Assembly (NCBI RefSeq): GCF_037482405.1
Contig: NZ_JBBHZZ010000002.1
Location: 558,001-622,000, forward strand
DNA from: Pseudokineococcus marinus
Lineage (GTDB): Bacteria; Actinomycetota; Actinomycetes; Actinomycetales; Quadrisphaeraceae
Length of the DNA: 64,000 nucleotides
Direction: 5' to 3'
A program made the position numbers and the translations under genes. The notes under the pieces are model-generated. The model was not told where the DNA came from and ran no database searches. It saw nothing but the letters and a program-made list of their open reading frames with translations. Each line of letters begins with the position of its first letter. The first letter of the stretch is position 1. Shown piece after piece: positions 1 to 10,770 of the stretch.

Positions 1-117
1 CAGCTCCCACCCCCCGGCGAGCGACGCCGGGGCGCTGCGGCGGGCGGCCAGGACGCCGCGGGGGCGCGCGAGGTCGTCGACGAGCGCCGCGGCGACGACG
101 AGCCGGGGGCCGCTCAC
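1..117 (-). CDS. NUDIX hydrolase (MutT-like), N-terminal fragment
   Basis: Only the first 39 codons are present; the gene runs off the left edge. The translation begins VSGPRLVVAAALVDD and continues through VLAARRSAP to GGWEL. This is the usual opening of MutT-type 8-oxo-dGTP/NTP diphosphatases, in which a PGGK-containing Nudix box would follow just outside the window. The GTG start at 117 has an AGGAGG site seven bases upstream. That site lies inside a tandemly duplicated 17-base unit described separately. By family, the product would hydrolyse oxidised or surplus nucleoside diphosphate derivatives in the cytoplasm. The Nudix box itself is not visible, so the assignment rests on the N-terminal pattern alone. 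Confidence 0.7.
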   Translation of the reverse strand, partial: MSGPRLVVAAALVDDLARPRGVLAARRSAPASLAGGWEL

Positions 118-151
118 GACGGCGTCCTCCTCATGACGGCGTCCTCCTCAC
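115..151 (-). repeat. 17-bp tandem duplication carrying start codon and ribosome binding site
   Basis: Two copies of a 17-base unit (115-131 and 132-148, one mismatch) plus the first bases of a third. Read on the minus strand, each copy contains AGGAGG and a start codon. The result is three successive starts: GTG at 151, ATG at 134 and GTG at 117. The first two open six-codon reading frames whose TGA overlaps the next start. Confidence 0.8.
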
Positions 152-196
152 GAGGGCCTCGTCCTCCGGACGGCACCGAGCGCGCCCGGACGCACC

Positions 197-228
197 GGAC
201 CCCCGCGACGGAGGCGTCGCGGGGGTCC
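197..228. terminator. Perfect 14-bp hairpin after the BCCT gene
   Basis: GGACCCCCGCGACG (197-210) pairs perfectly with 215-228 around the loop GAGG. It lies downstream of the BCCT transporter gene and upstream of the NUDIX gene, so it most likely terminates the former. The N gap starts at the very next base. Confidence 0.7.
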
Positions 229-386
229 NNNNNNNNNNNNNNNNNNNNNNNNNNNNNNNNNNNNNNNNNNNNNNNNNNNNNNNNNNNNNNNNNNNNNNNN
301 NNNNNNNNNNNNNNNNNNNNNNNNNNNNNNNNNNNNNNNNNNNNNNNNNNNNNNNNNNNNNNNNNNNNNNNNNNNNNNNNNNNNNN
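229..386. other. Assembly gap (158 N)
   Basis: A run of N abutting a strong hairpin. The missing sequence is intergenic: it lies between the NUDIX start and the BCCT stop codon. Confidence 0.98.
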
Positions 387-403
387 TGCGGGCGTGGCGC
401 CGC

Positions 404-2167
404 CTACTTCGTCGCCTCGCGACGACGACGGCGCAGCACCTTGACGCCGCCCTCGCGGCGTCCGTTCGTCGCGCCGTTGCCGTTCGCCGTGTGGGCGTCG
501 AGCGGGTACTCCTCGAGCTGGCCGAAGACCTGCTCGGTCGCCTCCTGGGCCAGCTCGCGACGCTCCACCTGGCGCATGAGCCGGCGCCGCAGCTCGATCT
601 CGCCCTTGAAGGCCCGCGCCAGCGACAGCATGATCCCGATGAGCACGAAGCTGAAGGGCAGTGCCGTCACGATCGCCGCCGTCTGCAGCGCGAGCAGCGT
701 GCCCGCCCCTGCGAGGAGCAGCGCGATGGCCACGAGGCCCTCGAGCGTGGCGAAGAGGACCCGGCTCCACGTCGGCGGGTTCGGGTCGCCGCCGCTGGCG
801 AGCATGTCGACGACCAGGGACCCGGAGTCGGACGACGTGACGAAGAAGATCGTGATGAGCAGGATGCCGGCGACGACCCAGATGACGCCGCCGGGGATGC
901 TCGACAGGAGCGTGAACAGCGTCGTGTTCGTGTCGACGGAGCCGTCGGCCCCCACGTAGCCGCCGTCCCCGAAGACCTGGGCGTACAGGGCGGTCCCGCC
1001 GAGGACGGCGAACCAGAGGAAGGTCACGATCGTCGGGACGAGCAGCACGCCGGCGACGAACTCGCGGACGGTGCGGCCCTTGGAGATGCGGGCGATGAAG
1101 ACGCCGACGAAGGGCGCCCAGGACATCCACCAGCCCCAGTAGTAGGTCGTCCACGCCGCCTGCCAGGCCTGCCCCTCCTCGCCCTGGTAGGCGGAGACGT
1201 TGAAGGTCAGCTGCAGCACGTCCTGCAGGTACGCGCCGATGGACTGCACGAACTCGCGCAGGAGGAAGAGGGTCGGGCCGGCGAGCAGCACGGCGACGAG
1301 CACGACGGCGGCGAGCACCATGTTGCTGTTCGACAGGATCTTGATGCCCTTGTCGAGGCCGCTGACGACGGACACCGTGGCGATGCCCGTGATGATCACG
1401 ACGAGGACGACCAGCCAGAAGTTGTTCGCCTCGAAGACGCCGAGGAACTCGAAGCCGGCGCCGATCTGGGACACGCCGAGGCCCAGCGAGGTCGCGACGC
1501 CGAAGATGGTGCCGACGACCGCGATGACGTCGATGGCGTGGCCCAGGCCGCCCTTGACGCGGTCACCGAGCAGCGGCTCGAGCGCCCAGCGGATCGAGAC
1601 CGGCCGGCCCTTGCGGTGCACCGCGTAGCCGATGCCGAGCCCGGCGACGACGTAGATCGCCCAGGCGTGCACGCCCCAGTGGATGTAGGACTGGGTGAGC
1701 GCCTGCTGGGCCAGCTCCGGCGGCGTCCCGGAGACGCTCGGGCGCGGGCTGGCGAAGTGGTTCAGCGGCTCGGCGACGCCCCAGAAGACGAGGCCGATCC
1801 CCATGCCCGTCGCGAAGAGCATGGCGAACCAGACGGGGAGCTTGAACTCCGGCTCGTCGTCGTCCTTGCCCAGCTTGATCGAGCCGTACCGGCCGATGCC
1901 GACCCAGAGGGAGAACGCCACGAACGCGGCGATGAGGAGGACGTAGTACCAGCCGATGCCACCGACGATGGTGCTCTGCACCGCGTCGAAAGCGGCGGTC
2001 GCGGCGTCGGTGAAGATGAGCGTGAAGAGGACGAAGGCGCCGACGACGGCCAGCGACGGCCAGAAGACCCACGGCGCGATGCCGAAGCGGTTCGCCCCCG
2101 CGTCCTCCGGGGTGGGCGGGTTCGGCGGCGGCCCCCCGGCCGCTGCGGCTCTCTCGGTCGTGCTCAT
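404..2167 (-). CDS. BCCT-family betaine/choline/carnitine transporter
   Basis: A 587-residue polytopic membrane protein. It contains the BCCT hallmark WGWWMSWAPFVG followed by a FIARISKGRTVREF segment. It also has the glycine-rich GMGIGLVFWGVAEP stretch of TM helix 3 that forms the cation and substrate site in BetP-like carriers. The family imports glycine betaine, choline or carnitine with Na+ or H+ for osmoprotection. The ATG at 2167 follows a GGAGGAGGAG site. The last 40 residues are charged and end in an arginine cluster, reminiscent of the osmosensing C-terminal tail of BetP; that parallel is an inference. The N-terminal 30 residues are proline- and alanine-rich. Substrate is not decided by sequence. 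The gene is monocistronic, bounded by a hairpin downstream. Confidence 0.93.
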   Translation of the reverse strand: MSTTERAAAAGGPPPNPPTPEDAGANRFGIAPWVFWPSLAVVGAFVLFTLIFTDAATAAFDAVQSTIVGGIGWYYVLLIAAFVAFSLWVGIGRYGSIKLGKDDDEPEFKLPVWFAMLFATGMGIGLVFWGVAEPLNHFASPRPSVSGTPPELAQQALTQSYIHWGVHAWAIYVVAGLGIGYAVHRKGRPVSIRWALEPLLGDRVKGGLGHAIDVIAVVGTIFGVATSLGLGVSQIGAGFEFLGVFEANNFWLVVLVVIITGIATVSVVSGLDKGIKILSNSNMVLAAVVLVAVLLAGPTLFLLREFVQSIGAYLQDVLQLTFNVSAYQGEEGQAWQAAWTTYYWGWWMSWAPFVGVFIARISKGRTVREFVAGVLLVPTIVTFLWFAVLGGTALYAQVFGDGGYVGADGSVDTNTTLFTLLSSIPGGVIWVVAGILLITIFFVTSSDSGSLVVDMLASGGDPNPPTWSRVLFATLEGLVAIALLLAGAGTLLALQTAAIVTALPFSFVLIGIMLSLARAFKGEIELRRRLMRQVERRELAQEATEQVFGQLEEYPLDAHTANGNGATNGRREGGVKVLRRRRREATK

Positions 2168-2418
2168 GCGCGTGCTCCTCCTCCGCGGCTGGTGCTCCGC
2201 CGCTCGGTCTGCGAGCGCCGGGCGGCGGTGCACGGCGCATGTCCGTCGTACTGGATAACACCGCAGGTGACGCTCTGGCCAACCCGGGAGGGCCTCCCGG
2301 GCAGAACGACGCCGGACCGTGACCACCTCGTCACCGGTCCACCTCCGCGAGCGGTGCCCGGACGCGACGACGGCCGGCCCCGTCACCGGGACCGGCCGTC
2401 GTCGTGCTCGCGCCGGGG
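2168..2418. other. Intergenic region between oppF end and BCCT start
   Basis: Holds the BCCT ribosome binding site and the oppF terminator hairpin (2365-2404). No further gene was recognised. Confidence 0.6.
2365..2404. terminator. Hairpin terminator of the opp operon
   Basis: CGACGACGGCCGG (2365-2377) pairs with 2392-2404. After one mismatch, four more pairs lead to the loop TCAC. It sits 15 bases beyond the oppF stop and has no U tract, as is usual in actinomycetes. Confidence 0.7.
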
Positions 2419-4572
<2,154 letters not shown>

Positions 4573-4576
<4 letters not shown>

Positions 4577-5589
4577 GAGCGCTGCCTCGGGTCGAGGGCG
4601 TCGCGCAGGGCGTCGCCCATCATGACGAACGCCATGACCGTGAGGGACAGCACGGCGCTCGGGATCAGGACGAGGTGGGGGGCGGTGCGCAGCAGGTTCT
4701 GGCCGTCGCTGATCTGCAGGCCCCAGGAGAAGTTGGGGCGCTGCAGGCCGACGCCCAGGTACGTCAGCGCGGCCTCCGCGGCGATGAGCGCCCCCACCGT
4801 GATGGTCGCGTAGACGATGACCGGCGCGACGGCGTTGGGGAGGATGTGCCGGACGAGGATGCGCATCGGCCCGGCGCCGAGCGCGCGCGCGGCCGCCACG
4901 TAGTCCGAGCTCTTGATCGCGATGACCTGGGAGCGGACGAGCCGCATCGCCGTCATCCACCCGAAGAAGACGAGCGCGAGGGCGATGGCGCCCGGGCCCC
5001 GCTCGGAGATGATCGGCACCGGCTGGCCGAAGATCCTCGCCTCCGGGCCGACCCGCAGCAGGATGAGGGCGCCGAGGATGAGCGGGAGCGCGTAGAAGAC
5101 GTCCGTGATGCGCGCCAGCAGGGAGTCGACCCAGCCGCCGAAGTAGCCGGCGAGGGCGCCCACGACGACGCCGACGACGAGCAGGCCGATGACGCCCGTG
5201 AAGCCGATCTGGAGGCTGTTGCGGGCTCCGTAGACGACCTGGGCCTGGTAGTCGCAGCCCAGCTGGTCGAAGCCGAACCAGTGGGCGCCCGACGGCGGCT
5301 GCGAGGAGTTCGCCAGGCTGCAGGCGCGCGGGTCGGCGCCGCGGGCGAACAGCGCGGGGAAGAGCGCCATGACGAGGAAGAAGACGGCCAGGACGCCGCC
5401 GATCCAGAAGAACGGCTTGCGGCGCAGCTCGGCCCAGGCGTCCCCCCAGAGGGAGGCCTGCCTCTCGTCGACGCCGTCCACGTCCGGGGACGCCAGGGCC
5501 GTCGTGCCGACCCCCCGGTCCTCCTCGCGGTCGTGGGGCTCGCCGCCCTCGTCGGGGCGGCGCCGCTGGCTCGTGCTCGGCTCACTCAT
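4573..5589 (-). CDS. oppC: Oligopeptide/dipeptide ABC transporter permease (OppC/DppC type)
   Basis: A 338-residue inner membrane permease. A long polar N-terminus (about 55 residues) precedes the first helix (FFWIGGVLAVFFLVMALFP). The BPD_transp_1 core contains the EAA loop (YVAAARALGAGPMRILVRHILPN, about residues 240-262), which docks on the ATPases. A periplasmic segment with two cysteines (RACSLANSSQ and LGCDYQ) lies between TM1 and TM2, as in many actinobacterial DppC proteins. Its start overlaps the OppB gene end by eight bases. It pairs with the OppB permease to form the translocation pore. Confidence 0.92.
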
Positions 5590-6505
5590 AGCGGATCCTC
5601 GGGTCGAGGACGGCGTAGAGGACGTCGACGACCAGGTTGAAGAAGATGAAGAAGAACACCAGCAGGGTGATGACGCCGACGACCACGGCGCCCTCCTGGC
5701 GCTGGACCGACTCGAACACGGCCCGGCCGAGACCGGGGATGTTGAAGACCGACTCCGTGATGATGGCACCGCCGAGGAGGCTGCCGATGTCGGCGCCGAT
5801 GAAGGTGACCACGGGGATGAGGCTGTTGCGCAGCGTGTGCCGGACGACGACCGTCCGACGGTCCAGCCCCTTGGCGCGGGCCGTGCGCACGTAGTCCGCC
5901 CGCAGGCTGTCGGCGAGGCTCGTGCGGGTCAGCCGCGCCACGTAGGCCAGCGAGATGGCCGCGAGGATGAGGCCCGGCAGCAGGTAGCTGTAGAGGCCCT
6001 CCGAGATGCCCGCGACGGGGACGACCCCGAGCCGCACCCCGAAGACGTACTGGCTGACGAAGCCCAGGACGAGGACGGGGATGGAGACGAGGAGCGTCGT
6101 CGTCACGAGGACGAGGTTGTCGAAGAAGGACCCGCGGCGCAGGCCCGCGAGCACGCCGGCGGCGATGCCGATGATGATCTCGAAGACGATGGCGACGCCC
6201 GTGAGGGTGGCCGTGACGGGCAGCCGCTCGCTGATGGTCTGCAGGACGGGGCGACCGCTGAAGTCGGTGCCGAAGTCGCCCTGGACGAGGCCGAGGACGT
6301 ACTTGCCGTACTGCACGAGGAGCGGGTCGTCGAGGTTGTACTCGGCGCGGAGCGCGGCCTGGACCGCGGCGGGCAGGGGGCGGTCACCGGCCAGCGCGCG
6401 GATCGGGTCGCCCGGGAGGGCGTACACCATGGCGAAGATCAGGAACGAGGCCCCGATGAGCACGGGGATCGTCAGGAGCAGTCGGCGCGCGACGTAGCGG
6501 CCCAC
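5582..6505 (-). CDS. oppB: Oligopeptide/dipeptide ABC transporter permease (OppB/DppB type)
   Basis: A 307-residue permease with the N-terminal signature YVARRLLLTIPVLIG and the EAA loop YVRTARAKGLDRRTVVVRH near residue 205. The family tail DPRIRY is at the C-terminus. The frame is open further upstream, but the GTG at 6505 is preferred. It has a GAGGAGGG site five bases ahead and gives the family's usual N-terminus. Upstream lie a 28-base G run and an assembly gap, so the junction with the binding-protein gene is incompletely known. A hairpin between them (6708-6733) probably lowers permease expression relative to the binding protein. Confidence 0.92.
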   Translation of the reverse strand: MGRYVARRLLLTIPVLIGASFLIFAMVYALPGDPIRALAGDRPLPAAVQAALRAEYNLDDPLLVQYGKYVLGLVQGDFGTDFSGRPVLQTISERLPVTATLTGVAIVFEIIIGIAAGVLAGLRRGSFFDNLVLVTTTLLVSIPVLVLGFVSQYVFGVRLGVVPVAGISEGLYSYLLPGLILAAISLAYVARLTRTSLADSLRADYVRTARAKGLDRRTVVVRHTLRNSLIPVVTFIGADIGSLLGGAIITESVFNIPGLGRAVFESVQRQEGAVVVGVITLLVFFFIFFNLVVDVLYAVLDPRIRYE

Positions 6506-6596
6506 GGGTCCCTCCTCGGGTCGGGCGCCGGCGACGTGGTCGGCGCTGGAGCTGGCCGGCGGCGGCGCCCGAGGGCAGCGTCGCCGGGCCCTCACG

Positions 6597-6707
<111 letters not shown>

Positions 6708-6733
6708 GGTGCGGGTCCCGCAGGACCCGCACC
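6708..6733. terminator. Hairpin between binding-protein gene and oppB
   Basis: GGTGCGGGTCC (6708-6718) pairs perfectly with 6723-6733 around CGCA. It lies 34 bases past the stop of the substrate-binding protein gene and upstream of the permeases. This suits partial termination or mRNA stabilisation within the operon. Confidence 0.65.
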
Positions 6734-6766
6734 CCCGGCGTGAGGAGCGGTCGAGGCTACCTCGGG

Positions 6767-8440
6767 TCAGCTGTTGACCGTGACGGCCGCCGCGTCGACC
6801 CGGGTGAAGGGGTCCACGTAGACGTCGCTGATGTTCTCCGACCAGACGCTCTGGACGACGGAGAAGAACATCGGGATGGCGGGCATGTCCTCGAGGAGGA
6901 CGTCGTCCGCCTGCTGGTACAGCTCGACGGCCTCGTCGTCCGTGGGGGCCGAGTTGGCCTCCTGCAGCAGCGCGTCGAAGTCGGGGTTGCTGTAGAAGGT
7001 GTTGTTCGAGCCCGCGGGCGGCTGCGCGCCCGTGGAGAACAGCGACTCCAGGTAGTTCTGCATGGACGGGTAGTCCATGACCCAGCCGGAGCGGAACGGG
7101 CCGGTGAAGCCCTGGTCGTCGCCCAGCGGGAGGTACTGGGAGAAGTCCAGGTCGCCGCGCAGGGTGTAGTCGACGCCCAGGTTGTCGCGGAGCTGGTTGC
7201 CCACCGCCTGGACCCAGGCGTCGTGGCCGGCGCCGTTGTTGAACCACAGCTCGATCGGCTGCGAGGTGTCGAAGTCGGTCTCGGCCAGCAGGGCCTTGGC
7301 CGCCTCCGGGTCGTACTGGCAGTACTCGCAGGCGCCCTCGCGGTAGCCGTTGACGACCGGCGACACGAAGTCGTCGGCCGGGGTGCGGCTGCCCTGGAAG
7401 ATCGCGTCGCTGATCGCCTGCCGGTCGATGGCCATGGACATCGCCTGGCGGACGCGCACGTCCTGGAAGCGGGGGTCGTACAGCGGGTAGCCGAGGTACT
7501 GGAAGCTCGACGAGGGCGACTCGAGGTACCGGTCGCCGAAGACGTCCTGCGCCGAGGCGATGGCGTCCGGCGGGATGGAGTCGACGAGGTCGAGGTTGCC
7601 GCCCTGGACGTCGTTGTAGGCGGTGTTGACGTCCGTGTAGATGCGGTAGCTCACGCCACCGGACTGCGCGGCGTCCTCGCCCGCGTAGTCGTCGAAGCGG
7701 ACCAGGTCGATGCCCTGGCCGTCCGACAGCGGCGCCTCCGCCATGAAGGGCCCGTTGCCGATGGGGGTGTCGGTCGCCATCGCCTCGGGGTCGTCGAGGA
7801 AGGCCTGCGACATCGGGTAGAAGGCCGTGTAGCCGAGCGTCAGCGGGTACTGCGTGAAGGGGCTCGTCAGGGCGACCGTGAAGGTCTGGTCGTCGACGAC
7901 CTCGAGCCCGCTCATCTCGGTGGCGGTCGGCGGGGCGACGACGTTGCCCTCGTCGTCCGTCTCCGCCTGCAGGGCGTCGTAGCCCTCGATGTTCGAGAAG
8001 AAGTACGAGTTCTGCTGCGCGTTGTCGCTCAGCGCGGTGTAGTTCCACGCGTCCACGAAGCTGCTCGCCGTGACCGGGGTGCCGTCGTGGAACGTCCACC
8101 CGTCCTTGAGGGTGATCGTCCAGTTCTGCTGGTCGTCGGACTCGATCGACTCGGCGACGCCGGTGTACTCGACCGAGGTGTCCTCGCGCGAGTACTGGAC
8201 CAGGCCCGTCCAGAGGGAGTCGACGACCTGGCCGCCCTCGGTCTCGGACGTGTTGCCCGGGACCAGCGGGTTCTCCGGCTGGCCGATGTACATGCTCCAG
8301 GTGGCGTCCGGGTTCCCGGCGCCGCCGCCGGTGGCGCCGTCGCCCGAGCCGCCGTCGTCCGAGCCGCCGCAGGCGCTGAGGGCGAAGACGCCGGCCATCG
8401 CGATGGCCATGGCGCGCGTGGTCCGCGTGGGGACGCGCAT
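6767..8440 (-). CDS. oppA: Oligopeptide ABC transporter substrate-binding lipoprotein (SBP family 5)
   Basis: A 557-residue SBP_bac_5 protein. The N-terminal signal peptide ends in a lipobox, LSAC, with the modified cysteine at residue 24. A Gly/Ser/Asp-rich linker tethers the mature domain to the outer face of the membrane. Family features include the region DGWTFHDGTPVTASSFVDAW and the LYDPRFQDVRVRQAMSMAID stretch that lines the peptide site. The ATG at 8440 has GAGGAGG upstream. It is the first gene of the operon and delivers ligand to OppBCDF. The family also takes nickel, opines and sugars; the tryptophan- and aspartate-rich mature region does not settle the ligand. Confidence 0.9.
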   Translation of the reverse strand: MRVPTRTTRAMAIAMAGVFALSACGGSDDGGSGDGATGGGAGNPDATWSMYIGQPENPLVPGNTSETEGGQVVDSLWTGLVQYSREDTSVEYTGVAESIESDDQQNWTITLKDGWTFHDGTPVTASSFVDAWNYTALSDNAQQNSYFFSNIEGYDALQAETDDEGNVVAPPTATEMSGLEVVDDQTFTVALTSPFTQYPLTLGYTAFYPMSQAFLDDPEAMATDTPIGNGPFMAEAPLSDGQGIDLVRFDDYAGEDAAQSGGVSYRIYTDVNTAYNDVQGGNLDLVDSIPPDAIASAQDVFGDRYLESPSSSFQYLGYPLYDPRFQDVRVRQAMSMAIDRQAISDAIFQGSRTPADDFVSPVVNGYREGACEYCQYDPEAAKALLAETDFDTSQPIELWFNNGAGHDAWVQAVGNQLRDNLGVDYTLRGDLDFSQYLPLGDDQGFTGPFRSGWVMDYPSMQNYLESLFSTGAQPPAGSNNTFYSNPDFDALLQEANSAPTDDEAVELYQQADDVLLEDMPAIPMFFSVVQSVWSENISDVYVDPFTRVDAAAVTVNS

Positions 8441-8693
8441 GTGGTTCCTCCTCGTGGGGTGTGGTGGCAGGGGCGCGCTCAGCACCCCGGCTGGCGCAGA
8501 CGATAAGCACCCGCCGGGCCCGCGAGCGGCCACCACCGGCGTCTCGTGGGTGCTGTGACCAGAAAGAGACCTGTCCGTGACCGCGCGGGCGCTTCCTCCC
8601 GGCCGCCTGGGCGTCGGCTGCGCGACGCCTGGGCGTCACCACGGCGGCCGCCGTTGCGACCACGAGCCGTCGGAGGACGGTGCCGGTGCGGGC

Positions 8694-9779
8694 TCAGACG
8701 TTGAAGCGGAACTCCACGACGTCGCCGTCGGCCATGACGTAGTCCTTGCCCTCGATGCGCACCCGGCCCCGCGCCTTGGCCTCGGCGTGGGAGCCGGCGT
8801 CGACGAGGTCGTCGTAGGAGACGACCTCGGCCTTGATGAAGCCGCGCTGGAAGTCGGTGTGGATGACGCCCGCCGCCTGCGGCGCCGTCCAGCCGCGCCG
8901 GATGGTCCAGGCGCGCGACTCCTTGGGCCCGGTCGTCAGGTAGGTCTGCAGGCCGAGGACCTCGAAGCCGACGCGCGCCAGCTGGTCGAGGCCGGACTCC
9001 TCCTGCCCGGTGGAGGCGAGGAGCTCGGCCGCGTCCTCCGGGTCGAGCTCGACGAGCTCGGACTCGACGGCCGCGTCGAGGAACACGCACCCGGCCGGCG
9101 CCACGAGGGCCTCCAGCTCGGCGCGTCGGGCCGTGTCGGCCAGACCCGCCTCGTCGGTGTTGAAGACGTAGACGAAGGGCTTGGTCGTCAGCAGCGTGAG
9201 GTCGCGCAGCAGGTCGAGGTCGACGTCGTCGCCCGGGGCGGCGTGGCTGAGGGCCGTGCCGCGCTCGAGGACGGCGACGGCGGCCTGCGCGGCCGCGAGG
9301 ACGGCCGGGTCGGCCTTCTTGCCCTTGACCTCCTTCTCCAGGCGCGGGACCGCGCGCTCGAGGGTCTGGAGGTCGGCGAGGACGAGCTCGGTGGCGATGG
9401 TCTCGATGTCGGACGCCGGGTCCACGCGGCCGTCGACGTGGACGACGTCGGGGTCGGCGAAGACGCGGACGACCTGGCAGATCGCGTCCGCCTCGCGGAT
9501 GTTCGCGAGGAACTTGTTGCCGAGCCCCTCCCCCTCCGAGGCGCCCTTGACGATGCCCGCGATGTCGACGAAGGACACGGTGGCGGGCAGCACCTTCTCG
9601 CTGCCGGAGATCCGGGCCAGGACGTCGAGCCGCGGGTCGGGCAGGGGGACGACGCCGACGTTCGGCTCGATCGTCGCGAACGGGTAGTTCGCCGCCAGGG
9701 CGTCGTTGCGCGTCAGGGCGTTGAAGAGGGTCGACTTGCCGACGTTGGGCAGTCCGACGATGCCGAGGGTGAGAGCCAC
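8694..9779 (-). CDS. ychF: Redox-regulated ATPase YchF (OLA1 family)
   Basis: A 361-residue TRAFAC P-loop protein. It has G1 GLPNVGKST (residues 9-17), G3 DIAGIVKGAS (about 70) and the non-canonical G4 NTDE (about residue 207) in place of NKxD. That change is why the family binds ATP rather than GTP. The central coiled-coil insertion and C-terminal TGS domain (FFRVGP-type end, here DGDVVEFRFNV) are intact. YchF associates with ribosomes and is linked to stress responses. The start is a GTG with no ribosome binding site. A TAGGCT hexamer ends nine bases upstream, suggesting a leaderless mRNA. It corresponds to M. tuberculosis Rv1112, near ispH as there. Confidence 0.96.
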   Translation of the reverse strand: MALTLGIVGLPNVGKSTLFNALTRNDALAANYPFATIEPNVGVVPLPDPRLDVLARISGSEKVLPATVSFVDIAGIVKGASEGEGLGNKFLANIREADAICQVVRVFADPDVVHVDGRVDPASDIETIATELVLADLQTLERAVPRLEKEVKGKKADPAVLAAAQAAVAVLERGTALSHAAPGDDVDLDLLRDLTLLTTKPFVYVFNTDEAGLADTARRAELEALVAPAGCVFLDAAVESELVELDPEDAAELLASTGQEESGLDQLARVGFEVLGLQTYLTTGPKESRAWTIRRGWTAPQAAGVIHTDFQRGFIKAEVVSYDDLVDAGSHAEAKARGRVRIEGKDYVMADGDVVEFRFNV

Positions 9780-9788
9780 GGGAACGGG

Positions 9789-9794
9789 AGCCTA
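9789..9794 (-). promoter_or_regulatory. Candidate -10 box for leaderless ychF
   Basis: TAGGCT on the minus strand, nine bases before the GTG start, with no Shine-Dalgarno sequence between. Confidence 0.5.
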
Positions 9795-9891
9795 CGGGGC
9801 GCGGCGGGCCGGCCCCAGCCGCCGGGGCGGGCCGGCACCGCGGAGCCGCCGGGGGCGGACGGCCGTGGCCCTCCCACCGCGCGGGACGGGT

Positions 9892-9923
9892 CGTCACGAG
9901 GAGCGGGACGTCACGAGGAGCGG
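9892..9923. repeat. 17-bp-period tandem duplication over the methyltransferase stop codon
   Basis: CGTCACGAGGAGCGG occurs at 9892-9906 and again at 9909-9923. Both copies contain the TGA stop on the minus strand, so the final codons plus stop are duplicated. Confidence 0.8.
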
Positions 9924-10528
9924 CGGTGCACCTGCACGCTCCACCCGCCGCCCGGGGGCTCCCCGGCCCACCCGCCCCAGGACGCCACCGGCTCGAGCCC
10001 GGCGGCCGCGGCCCAGCGCCCGAGGTCGGCGGGGGCGACGTGGCGGTCCGCGGCGAAGCCCGCGACGAGCAGCCCGCCGGGGCGCAGCCAGCCGGCGAGC
10101 CGGGCGACGACGCCGGCCTCGGTGCCGGGGGCCAGGTAGACGAGCACGTTGCCGGCGAGGACGGCGGCGTCCAGCGGGGCGCCGACGTCCTCGCCGCCGA
10201 CCTCGAGGAGGTCGCCGAGCACCCAGCGGACCTCGCCCGGGGCCGCGGGGTCGGCCCGGCGGGCCTCGGCGAGCATGGAGGCGTCGACGTCGACGCCGGT
10301 GACGAGGTGGCCCCGGCGGGCCAGCTCGAGCGCCACGCGGCCGGTGCCGCAGCCGGCGTCCAGGACCCGCGCCCCGCGGGGCAGCAGCGCGTCGACGGCG
10401 GCGGCCTCCCCGTGCACGTCCTCCCCCGCGGCCTCGAGCTCGGCGAAGCGGGCGGCGTACTCGGGGCCGGTCGTGCCACCGGTCTCGGCGAGCCAGCGGT
10501 TGGCGGGCGCGGGGCCGGTCGAGGTCAC
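9911..10528 (-). CDS. Class I SAM-dependent methyltransferase
   Basis: A 205-residue protein with a Rossmann-type methyltransferase core. Motif I is VLDAGCGTGRVALELA (about residues 56-71), the acidic motif II is GVDVDASML, and a motif III-like stretch VRWVLGDLLEV follows. It then reads DAAVLAGNVLVYL and GGLLVAGFAADR, as in Methyltransf_25-type small-molecule enzymes. The substrate is unknown. The start at 10528 lacks a convincing ribosome binding site. The gene is divergent from rmuC, across a region filled with family B repeats, and its stop codon lies in a short tandem duplication. Confidence 0.85.
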   Translation of the reverse strand: MTSTGPAPANRWLAETGGTTGPEYAARFAELEAAGEDVHGEAAAVDALLPRGARVLDAGCGTGRVALELARRGHLVTGVDVDASMLAEARRADPAAPGEVRWVLGDLLEVGGEDVGAPLDAAVLAGNVLVYLAPGTEAGVVARLAGWLRPGGLLVAGFAADRHVAPADLGRWAAAAGLEPVASWGGWAGEPPGGGWSVQVHRRSS

Positions 10529-10569
10529 GGTCCCACCCTGCCACCGTGCCCGGTAGCCCCTCGCTCGGC

Positions 10570-10733
10570 CGACCTCGACGCCCGCTCGACGTCCTCGGGG
10601 CTCTCTCCCGCGGACTTCGCAGCCTTCTGACGCCCTCCGGGGTCCGAGAGACGGAGTTCCTAGCCTCTCGACGCCCTCGGGGTCCTCTCCCGCGGACTTC
10701 GCCGCCTCTCGAGATCCTGGGGCCGTCGGGGTC
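10570..10733. repeat. Family B intergenic repeat cluster, 41-bp period (first locus)
   Basis: Cores beginning CGGACTTCG at 10611, CGGAGTTCC at 10652 and CGGACTTCG at 10693, spaced exactly 41 bases. A decayed unit precedes them at about 10570. Between cores runs a second shared word, GACGCCCTCGGGG. The cluster fills the divergent promoter region of the methyltransferase and rmuC genes. The same family recurs at 24150-24300. Confidence 0.85.
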
Positions 10734-10770
10734 CACCAGGCTGTCGGCGGTCGCTGCCACGCTGCGCGCC

